From positions 9,771,533 through 9,835,532 of the forward strand of contig OX359282.1 in assembly GCA_947179155.2 (NCBI GenBank): DNA of 64,000 nucleotides, in the 5' to 3' direction. Position numbers and translations under genes: made by a program. Numbering within the stretch: position 1 is the stretch's first letter; every line of letters begins with the position of its first letter. Positions 55,983 to 64,000 of the stretch are shown here, piece after piece. This DNA is from Hedera helix (taxonomy: Eukaryota; Streptophyta; Magnoliopsida; Apiales; Araliaceae). The notes under the pieces were generated by a model, which had not been told where the DNA came from, searched no databases, and was given only the letters and a program-made list of their open reading frames with translations.

Positions 55983-57094
55983 TGATGTGATAAAAACTAG
56001 TAACTGCAAGTGCACAGTATCAAATTGAAGAACGGGCAAATACAGGTCGAACCACAGAGACTAGTTAATTTCCAATGTATCCTTAATTTAAATTTCAGGC
56101 AAATTAGGAATAAAAATTGTGAAGATGATTAATTAACTAACTAATGCAAAATTAAATTAATAACAAAAACTATTAATGAGAAAAACTACCTAGGAATCCG
56201 AATCCATTAAATACTAACATAATAATTAAATTCTTCCTTTCCTTAATTAATTTCTAATTATTTTTCCTTCCCTTAAAAATAATGATTCATATAATTAATA
56301 TGGGCAAGCATAGATTATGAAAATTTAAGGATTAACTATAACTCATCAAAACTTCATTGAGCAAGCATGAATTATGAAAAACTCATATCTTAACAATAAC
56401 CTATCAAAATCTCATAATTAATTTAGAACCGAAACGAATTATGCACGAAGGTAAAATTGAATGAATAAACAATTAGACATTAATATCAAAATAGAAATAA
56501 ATAATTAATATGCAATATTTAATTTCATCTTCATCCTAGATATTAAAATTTAGCTAGACATAAAATTCATAATAAAAGAAAACAAAACTAAAACTATTAA
56601 TATAAATTGCATGGAATAAATTAAAACAAATAGAACAAGAATTAAAAAGAAACTTTAATTAAACTAATAAAGACTTTTGCAATGAATGAATAACTCCCTG
56701 ACACAAAATCCATGCAAAGCTACTGGAACAAAAGTGAGAATAATATTTCCCGCCTCCTACCGAAGCTGCGGAACTAGAAAAAGAGAAAAAGAAAATAAAC
56801 TATGACCCCCCCTACTCTCTAAAATAATACTCTTATTTATAGAGAAAATAAACTAAACCCTAATCTAATTTGAAATAGCTTGGACTCTTCTTTCCTTCTT
56901 GATTTCAACTTCTACATGGTAATATTGGAGTCCAAATAGAAATCAACTTGGAAGCTTTTAGAATCCTTTTTCAGCTCAACTTTATTTATTTCTTTATTTC
57001 CTGCAAAACAAAATAAAACTAATTAATTAAATAAAATAAACAAATAAAATAATAAAAATGGGAATATAAAAAATACAAAACTACGTGTTTATCA
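55983..57094 (-). repeat. 3' LTR of the young gag-protease element
   Basis: 1112 bp. It differs from the other LTR at two positions I can find (GCACAGTATC here against GCACAATATC; AAAACTACGTG here against AAAATTACGTG). Confidence 0.95.
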
Positions 57095-57115
57095 AATACC
57101 CCCATACCTAGCTTT
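57095..57115 (-). promoter_or_regulatory. Polypurine tract of the young element
   Basis: Minus strand reads AGGTATGGGGGTATT directly before the 3' LTR (TGATAAACACG). Confidence 0.8.
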
Positions 57116-58271
57116 TACTCGTCCTCGAGTGAAACAAAAACAAAAAGGAAACAAAATCAAAATAAAATCTAAACTACCCCATTTTCGTAGGAAACACGAT
57201 TGCACTTAGCATGTGCAATAAGCCTTTAAACCCCAAGGTTAACCCAAGTGGACGAGTTGTGTCTCGTGAGGGTTTGCAGTGAATATACCCACAAAATTCA
57301 AAAAATAAAAATCTTTTTGAGTTGAATCAATTATGAAATCGAAAGAAAACTTTTAAGTATACATGGGCATTACACATAAATAAGATCAAATTCAAAATCA
57401 CACTTTCACCTTATCAAAAATCTTCCATCTTCATTCTAAATACCATCCTTCATAAAATTAATTCCATGTGATGCATGTATGTGTATGTGATGTAACTCTT
57501 AGTAAGGACTTTTACCGTGAAATCAAGGAAACTCAAATTTTTCTTTTTCTATTTTTTTATTCTTGACTTGTGCAATGTCTATTTTTCTTAGGCTTTTCAG
57601 AGTTACCCATTTAACGAGCGTTTGACCAATGACTCCCAAACCAGTTGGCTTTAGGGCACTAGGTGTAAAGACACCCCTAAGGGTTTACTAACTCGAGTAA
57701 CAAAGGCCACAAAAATCAGACTAGTCAAATTACTTATATCCATTATACTTTTCAGTTTGAATTTTCTTTTATTCAATGGATATTGAATCAATATTTATTA
57801 TTTTTTAACTCTTTTTTTCTTTTTCTTACAACGAGTGCGTTTTACGCTCCATCTCGTTGATTCTTTTTCCTATTTTTTTTTTACACCAAGTGCGTTTTAC
57901 GCTCCATCTCGTTGCAATATTATTTTTTTTCTTCTAATTTTTCTTGAAATTACTTGACTCATAGTTTATATCCCACAACTAAGAATTAGTGCGAACGTGA
58001 AGTGCAAAAATGCATATGAATTATAATTTTATTCAAGATGGCATTTCAAACTAGGACTTTGTATTATATCAAAGGTTCAAGCATTCTAAATCTTTTAATC
58101 CTACTCAAAAAATTTACTCCACAGACACTTATTAGAATTAATCCAATTCATAAAAAGTCAAACAAATTTCATTTTTGTTTAATGTAAAAAGAATTAGTTT
58201 CCTAAAAAATAAAATAAAATACATAAATAAAAATGTTAAATTCCCCCCCATACCTAAATCATGCATTGTCC
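57116..58271 (-). other. Long 3' non-coding region of the young element
   Basis: About 1.15 kb without ORF, where pol would be expected in a full element. It contains a direct duplication of AGTGCGTTTTACGCTCCATC followed by TCGTTG at about 57832-57858 and 57889-57915, separated by T-rich sequence. Confidence 0.8.
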
Positions 58272-61049
58272 TCAATGTATGCAAATGAATAATAGAGAAC
58301 AAAGAAATAGAAGAATTGTACCTCGTATGGTGGGGTATAATGCTGCAAGAAAATGTGGTGAGAAAGAAAACAAATGCACATATCTACAAATTTCATAAAT
58401 CCTAAAATGCATATGATAGTAAAAGAGTGATGCAAAAATGCAAGTGTGTGTCAATTTTTCATGATTTTCAGGTGGTCTAAAAAATTGAAAATAATCAAAA
58501 TTTTCATCACAGTTATACTTAGAATCGACCTCAAGAAAATTCTCACTTACATTTTCAAAACATGAAACGATTGGTTCATTTTCGCCTTCAAATTTTATTG
58601 ACTCATGTGTAGTAGACATTAACAACTCATTGACCTTATCTAAATATTCAGACTCATCCCAATTTTGATTAAGGTGATTTAAGAAAAAGTCTATTGGATC
58701 ATCCAAAACCATAAGTTTATTTTCATGCATTTCTTGGGTCATAGACAACTCTTGGATCATGTTTACTTTCATGGGTTGGTCAGAAAAATCACTAGGTTCC
58801 TTTCCCACATTAAACACATGTAAGTCAATTGTCATGTTCCCAAATGTTAATTTCATTAGTCCATTTCTACAATTGATTAACGCATTAGAAGTTGCTAGAA
58901 ATGGTCTACCTAAAATGACAGGAATTTGACCGTTGGGATTGGCAACAGGTTGAGTTTCAAGAACAACAAAATCGACAGGGAACACAAAATCGCCAATCTT
59001 AATGAGTACATCTTCAACTATTCCCTTTGGCACTTTGATGGAACGGTCAGCTAGCTGGAGTGTGACTCTTGTCTTTTTCAACTCCCCTAAGCCCAAGGTT
59101 TGGTACACAGAAAATGGTAGAAGGTTAACACTCGCTCCTAAATCAAGCAAAGCTTTTTCAATTAAAGTGTCACCTATGATACATGAAATAGTAGGACAAC
59201 CGGGGTCTTTATACTTCACAGGGACTTGGCATGACAGGATAGAACTAACATGGGCAGTTAGAAAAGCTTTCTTAGGAACATGAGTGGTTCTTTTGTGTGT
59301 GCACAAATCTTTTAGACATTTAGCATATGAGGGAATTTGTTGAATAGCATCTAGAAGAGGTATATTAATTTTCACTTGTTTGAACACTTCTAGAATTTTG
59401 TCTAACTGAGCTGACTGCTTGTTTGAAATTAGTCTTTGGGGGAATGGGGCTTTTGGTTTAAAGACTTTTTCATTTGACTCAGAAGATGCAATTTGATCAT
59501 TCTTTGACAATTCCTTAGTAGATGGGCCTACTGACTCAGAGTTTGTGGGCTTTTCAGGCTGGGCTGATTTTGAAGATGGATTATTAGATTCATCAATTAA
59601 ATTTTTCTCTTCTTCATTATCAATACCAGCATTATTGTTAAAATGATTTCCGGACCTTAAAGAGATTATAGAATTCACATGATTGACTTGGTTTTGGTTG
59701 TTTTCAAGTGGATTAGGGACTGAAAATTTTGGATTGGTCTCGGGCTGGCTAAGAAACTTACCCTTCTCTCTTTCACTAACTATAGTGGCCAATTGACTCA
59801 TTTGAAACTCTAACCGAGATATGGCTTGGTTACTATTTTGCATGAAATTTGTTTGAGAGTTCATTAAAGTTTCCTGAGATTTCATTAAAGATTCCATACT
59901 TTTCTCTAAATTGCTAAGTCTCTTTTCACTTTCATTAGGGAAACCTGGTGGACATTGAGTTGTTGAATTTGAATTTTGGTACGGACCAGGATTCGGCTTT
60001 TGATAGGGTTGAAAATTTTGATTTAGAGACTGGTTGACCTGATTTGAAGAGTTATTTGGGTAGGGTCCTTGGTTCCATGCAAAATTAGGATGATTTCTCC
60101 AACCTGGATTATAAGTGGGTGCAAACGGGTCATTCCTAGGTCTTTGAGATATTGTATTGACTTGATTAAAATCTTCAAGTTGGTTTACTTGTGATGTATC
60201 CCTCGTTTCTAAAGCTTCAAGTCTTTTAAGTACACTCGCCAACTTAGCTTCGGTAGCAATTGAATTGTCAATTGTATGAACACCCTTAAATGAGCTAGAT
60301 TTATCGGTCTTTCGGGTGGTTTCCCATTGCATGGTTTTTTCTGCTAAGTCTTCTAAAAACTCCCAAGCCCTTTCCTCATCATTTTTTAGAAAATCCCCTT
60401 GACACATTGACTCTAACATCGTTTTAGTGGGAAAATCTAAACCTTCGTAGGCAATTTGACACAATCTCCATTTTTCAATTCCATGGTGTGGACACTGGGA
60501 TAACAAATTTTTGAATCTATCAAAATATTTCCAAAACGACTCGTTTTCAAGTTGGTAAAATTGATGAATTGCAGTCCTAAACTCGGAAGTTTTGTTATTT
60601 GGAAAATATTTATTTAGAAATGTAACAACAAATCCCTTCCAGGTTGTTATGGAATTATTCGCTAGGCTATATAACCACTTTTTAGCATTATCTTTTAAAG
60701 CAAATGTGATAAATCTTAGCCTAATCGAGTCTTCAGACAATTGTTGAATTTGCATTAAAGCACAAACTTCCTCAAATTCCCGAATGAATAAATATGGATC
60801 TTCTACCCCAGTGAACTTAGGTAACATATTTATAAAATGCGGTTTAAGTTCAAAATTATTACAAGTTACTGGTGGTAGACCGATGCATGAAGGTTGGGCA
60901 GAGCGAGAAGGATAGCATCGGTCCCTTAAAGAAATGATTTGTGTTTCTTCCATTTTTAAAATAGGAGTGATGTCTTTTAAAGTGAAATCTGAAAAATCAA
61001 TTCTTCTCACTAGCCGAGATGTTTTATCCCGAACCCACACTTTTTGCAT
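58272..61049 (-). CDS. gag-pro: Intact Gag-protease polyprotein (925 aa) of the young element
   Basis: One uninterrupted frame. Residues about 70-245 are a retrotransposon Gag capsid domain (FALKDNAKKWLYSLA, FLNKYFPNNKTSEFRTAIHQ, ENESFWKYFDRFKNLLSQCP). Residues 250-560 are Asn/Gln/Pro/Ser-rich with a predicted helical stretch (SNLEKSMESLMKSQETLMNS). At about residue 635 lies a retropepsin-like fold with DLGASVNLLP, where the usual catalytic DSGA/DTGA reads DLGA, then VILGRPFLATSNALIN. No cysteine knuckle is present and no polymerase domain follows. The C-terminal about 60 residues are hydrophobic. DLGA is common in this gypsy lineage, so activity cannot be judged. Start: first ATG of the frame, giving the MQKVWVRDKTSRLV N-terminus. 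Confidence 0.9.
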   Translation of the reverse strand: MQKVWVRDKTSRLVRRIDFSDFTLKDITPILKMEETQIISLRDRCYPSRSAQPSCIGLPPVTCNNFELKPHFINMLPKFTGVEDPYLFIREFEEVCALMQIQQLSEDSIRLRFITFALKDNAKKWLYSLANNSITTWKGFVVTFLNKYFPNNKTSEFRTAIHQFYQLENESFWKYFDRFKNLLSQCPHHGIEKWRLCQIAYEGLDFPTKTMLESMCQGDFLKNDEERAWEFLEDLAEKTMQWETTRKTDKSSSFKGVHTIDNSIATEAKLASVLKRLEALETRDTSQVNQLEDFNQVNTISQRPRNDPFAPTYNPGWRNHPNFAWNQGPYPNNSSNQVNQSLNQNFQPYQKPNPGPYQNSNSTTQCPPGFPNESEKRLSNLEKSMESLMKSQETLMNSQTNFMQNSNQAISRLEFQMSQLATIVSEREKGKFLSQPETNPKFSVPNPLENNQNQVNHVNSIISLRSGNHFNNNAGIDNEEEKNLIDESNNPSSKSAQPEKPTNSESVGPSTKELSKNDQIASSESNEKVFKPKAPFPQRLISNKQSAQLDKILEVFKQVKINIPLLDAIQQIPSYAKCLKDLCTHKRTTHVPKKAFLTAHVSSILSCQVPVKYKDPGCPTISCIIGDTLIEKALLDLGASVNLLPFSVYQTLGLGELKKTRVTLQLADRSIKVPKGIVEDVLIKIGDFVFPVDFVVLETQPVANPNGQIPVILGRPFLATSNALINCRNGLMKLTFGNMTIDLHVFNVGKEPSDFSDQPMKVNMIQELSMTQEMHENKLMVLDDPIDFFLNHLNQNWDESEYLDKVNELLMSTTHESIKFEGENEPIVSCFENVSENFLEVDSKYNCDENFDYFQFFRPPENHEKLTHTCIFASLFYYHMHFRIYEICRYVHLFSFSPHFLAALYPTIRGTILLFLCSLLFICIH

Positions 61050-62012
61050 ATACTACTTAGCAGATAAGCACATAAACAAATAAGCACACAAAGATGAATA
61101 AGAAAAATAAAATAAAATAAAAACTACTTCTAAGGTCAACCTAAATAAAATCTAGACAGCTCCTAACTGTTCCAAGTTATTCTTTAAGGTCCACCAAATT
61201 CAAAATTAATCACACCGCTAGCCAGGTAAGTGTAAGAAAGGCGGGAGTCTCTCCGTGGGTACGGTGACTAATTAAGTAACCGCGCGTCCTTTAGGCGTTT
61301 ACCTTTTGAACCACTTGCCTAGACACCAGTAATATGATTAATTAGGAATTCAGACTCCTCTCAGAATTTCTTGTCCTAATTGAGCTCGAGAGTCTTAGGG
61401 GCCAACGTCTACTTGATTTTATTAAGTCGGTTATGCAAAGTTATGTTGTTTGTGGGCCAAGGAAGGGTGATGAAATCCCCACCTTATCTTGTTATGGTTT
61501 GTGCCCTTAAAGTCAAATTAAAAATAAGAATAAACAAGTAAAATAAAAACTGTAAACAAATAAAATGTCCTATAACTATGTGAATTATAAAAGGATGAGA
61601 AATTTGACGCACCTCAATCCTCCAGCAATCACCACAGTTTATATTTAACAAAAATAAAATAATTAAAAAAAATAAAAACCTAAGCAAGATGTGCTCTACG
61701 TGAGTGAATGTATGAATGCGGCAATTAGTTTTTAAACTAAAAATAATAAACTAAACTACTAATTTTTTTTTTTGTTTTTTTTTGTTTTTTTGTTTTTTTT
61801 TTGTTTTTTTTTTTATATATTTTTTTTATTTTATATAAAAAAAATAAGAAAAAATATGAAAATACGAAGTACCAAGAAAGCGCAGCAACAAAATATCTAT
61901 GTTTTTGCTCCTTCGATCCGCTTCGATAATCCTGAAAAATAAAAATAAAAAATATTAGTGGTAAAAACTAATTCGAAGAAATAAAAATTAAGGAATAAAA
62001 AATTAAATCTAG
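61050..62012 (-). other. 5' leader of the young element
   Basis: About 960 bp without ORF between the primer-binding site and gag. It includes a poly-T tract with regular single G interruptions at about 61760-61815 (poly-A with C on the element strand). Confidence 0.8.
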
Positions 62013-62030
62013 TCCCCGGCAACGGCGCCA
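62013..62030 (-). promoter_or_regulatory. Primer-binding site for tRNA-Asp
   Basis: Minus strand TGGCGCCGTTGCCGGGGA is complementary to the last 18 nt (including CCA) of plant tRNA-Asp. It is six bases inside the 5' LTR. Confidence 0.92.
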
Positions 62031-62036
62031 AAAACT

Positions 62037-63148
62037 TGATGTGATAAAAACTAGTAACTGCAAGTGCACAATATCAAATTGAAGAACGGGCAAATACAGG
62101 TCGAACCACAGAGACTAGTTAATTTCCAATGTATCCTTAATTTAAATTTCAGGCAAATTAGGAATAAAAATTGTGAAGATGATTAATTAACTAACTAATG
62201 CAAAATTAAATTAATAACAAAAACTATTAATGAGAAAAACTACCTAGGAATCCGAATCCATTAAATACTAACATAATAATTAAATTCTTCCTTTCCTTAA
62301 TTAATTTCTAATTATTTTTCCTTCCCTTAAAAATAATGATTCATATAATTAATATGGGCAAGCATAGATTATGAAAATTTAAGGATTAACTATAACTCAT
62401 CAAAACTTCATTGAGCAAGCATGAATTATGAAAAACTCATATCTTAACAATAACCTATCAAAATCTCATAATTAATTTAGAACCGAAACGAATTATGCAC
62501 GAAGGTAAAATTGAATGAATAAACAATTAGACATTAATATCAAAATAGAAATAAATAATTAATATGCAATATTTAATTTCATCTTCATCCTAGATATTAA
62601 AATTTAGCTAGACATAAAATTCATAATAAAAGAAAACAAAACTAAAACTATTAATATAAATTGCATGGAATAAATTAAAACAAATAGAACAAGAATTAAA
62701 AAGAAACTTTAATTAAACTAATAAAGACTTTTGCAATGAATGAATAACTCCCTGACACAAAATCCATGCAAAGCTACTGGAACAAAAGTGAGAATAATAT
62801 TTCCCGCCTCCTACCGAAGCTGCGGAACTAGAAAAAGAGAAAAAGAAAATAAACTATGACCCCCCCTACTCTCTAAAATAATACTCTTATTTATAGAGAA
62901 AATAAACTAAACCCTAATCTAATTTGAAATAGCTTGGACTCTTCTTTCCTTCTTGATTTCAACTTCTACATGGTAATATTGGAGTCCAAATAGAAATCAA
63001 CTTGGAAGCTTTTAGAATCCTTTTTCAGCTCAACTTTATTTATTTCTTTATTTCCTGCAAAACAAAATAAAACTAATTAATTAAATAAAATAAACAAATA
63101 AAATAATAAAAATGGGAATATAAAAAATACAAAATTACGTGTTTATCA
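62037..63148 (-). repeat. 5' LTR of the young gag-protease element
   Basis: 1112 bp, the promoter-bearing LTR for this minus-strand element. A TATA-like box lies at 62888-62895. Confidence 0.95.
62888..62895 (-). promoter_or_regulatory. TATA box of the young element's 5' LTR
   Basis: Minus strand TATAAATA lies about 255 bp into the LTR in element orientation, with transcription expected to start some 30 bp further on (about 62860). The same box occurs in the 3' LTR at 56834-56841. Confidence 0.6.
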
Positions 63149-64000
63149 ATAGCCTTCAGAGAATGTATCCCGAATAATTTGTGCCAAAATTTTCTGCTAC
63201 AATTCTAGCTCTGCCAAAATTGTAAAACATTGATTTATGTGCAATTATTACTAATCAGATACTATTATGGAAATCTGTGCTACTTTTTGCATGCTTTTGA
63301 ACTATGATAGTGATGTGCATGCTAGCTAATCAAGAAGAAAGAGAAAAGAAACTGCTGCAAGTTGCGCACAATGTTTACCCGCCTTAATGCTGCATTTTCA
63401 TGCTTGGAGAAGTGACCAACCACAACAAATGAAATTAAATTCCTGGTCTAGGTTTATCGGAAACAGATCAATCGTTCTATTATCATAGTGTTCTATTGTG
63501 AAGCATGCATAGCACATAATTGAACATTAGATCCTAGTATGTTGTGAGTTTTGTTCATCAATTAATGGTAATATTACAACCTCGGCTGATGCCTGACCTT
63601 TTGTAAGGGCCTCCCATCTTCATTCGTAGCACCATCTACTTGGACTGCGTTACTGGTCATGGTTTGTCATTTGTTAATTCTTTGGTAGCCCTGTCCTCCA
63701 CACCAGACTCGCCTTTATTTTTACTGTTAAGTCATTGCCAGTTATGTATTTCAGATGTTCAATTTACCCACTCGTCACTATCCATCAACAGTCAGAAGCT
63801 TGTCAATCCTCACATACTCATATTTAACCAACATAATCTTATGTGAGACATTGTTTAATGCTGAAGCTTTTGGAGAGTTAAGCGTTTGCCAATGGTTTGT
63901 TTACGTGGTATTTCCATATCAATCATTGTATTTTCAGTTTTTGGGCTAGCATTTTTTTCTAGTTCAAAATAATCGCCCATGAGACTGAAGGATTTTTGTT

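Larger units (their letters stand above)
55978..63153 (-). mobile_element. Young gag-protease-only LTR retrotransposon (TR-GAG type, Athila/Tat-like features) with target duplications
   Basis: The element proper is 55983-63148. Two 1112-bp LTRs (55983-57094, 62037-63148) start TGATGTGATAAAAAC and end GTTTATCA in plus orientation. I see only two differences between them. The target duplication ATAGC (55978-55982, 63149-63153) is perfect. The primer-binding site at 62013-62030 is complementary to tRNA-Asp, as in Athila and related elements, and a polypurine tract lies next to the other LTR. The interior encodes one intact 925-codon gag-protease protein and no reverse transcriptase, RNase H or integrase. 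It is therefore non-autonomous but recently mobilised. It is antisense to the host gene. Confidence 0.92.
55295..64000 (+). other. Intron 17, over 8.7 kb, continuing beyond the window
   Basis: It contains the young gag-protease element (55983-63148). The flanks 55295-55977 and 63154-64000 show no exon of the gene and no other feature; removing the element would leave ordinary intron sequence. Confidence 0.8.

Noticed and set aside
59002..59283. Plus-strand ORF of 93 codons opposite the gag-protease gene
   Set aside because: It lies entirely opposite the conserved protease domain and is a shadow.
62013..62030. Sequence looking like the 3' end of a tRNA-Asp gene
   Set aside because: Only the last 18 nt match, and it sits beside an LTR, so it is a primer-binding site, not a tRNA gene.

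Overview
This is a stretch of plant nuclear genome, most likely from a dicot. The base composition is AT-rich, and the window is dominated by LTR retrotransposons, Helitrons, MULEs, hAT elements, Stowaway-like MITEs and a LINE remnant. The only host gene I can support has typical plant GT-AG introns and is a plant-specific PH-RhoGAP of the REN1/PHGAP family. I cannot name the species.

Layout. Positions 1-10222 hold most of a decayed Ty3/gypsy chromovirus of the Tekay/Del type on the + strand. It carries a leader with an unrecognised 123-codon ORF, gag, protease, reverse transcriptase, RNase H, integrase with chromodomain, a polypurine tract and a 3.7-kb 3' LTR. The coding part is broken by stops, frameshifts and lost catalytic residues. 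Positions 10223-13412 are non-genic upstream DNA with a small MITE. From 13413 to beyond the right edge runs one + strand gene. Seventeen exons (1878 nt, 626 codons, every splice phase consistent) encode an N-terminal PH domain, a RhoGAP domain with its arginine finger, an acidic/serine-rich linker and the start of a C-terminal coiled coil. The 3' part of the gene lies outside the window.

The gene is spread over more than 42 kb because its introns are packed with transposons. Intron 2 (10.9 kb) holds a hAT element, a Stowaway-like MITE, a 36-bp minisatellite, a 3.9-kb Helitron and a MULE with long terminal inverted repeats (TIRs). Intron 3 holds a MULE-type MITE with a perfect 9-bp target duplication, then a larger MULE into which a Helitron inserted, itself containing two Stowaway-like MITEs. 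Intron 7 holds LINE reverse transcriptase debris and a long-TIR fold-back element. Intron 10 holds a truncated copia-like remnant. Intron 11 holds a MULE with a 10-bp target duplication. Intron 12 holds two GC-rich hAT elements and a gag-only LTR element, and one of the hATs lies inside an LTR of that element. Intron 13 holds a MITE and intron 15 a TRIM-like element. Intron 17 holds a nearly pristine 7.2-kb gag-protease-only LTR element (TR-GAG type) with two differences between its 1112-bp LTRs and a perfect 5-bp target duplication.

The host protein is predicted to switch off ROP (plant Rho) GTPases at the plasma membrane or cortex. The reading frame is undamaged despite the intron load. The best items for a second look are the young gag-only element and its older, differently derived counterpart in the same gene; the nested insertions; the 97-bp duplication of a splice acceptor in intron 5/exon 6; the palindromic AT array in the chromovirus LTR; and the unknown leader ORF. 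I found no convincing new cellular gene system beyond these.
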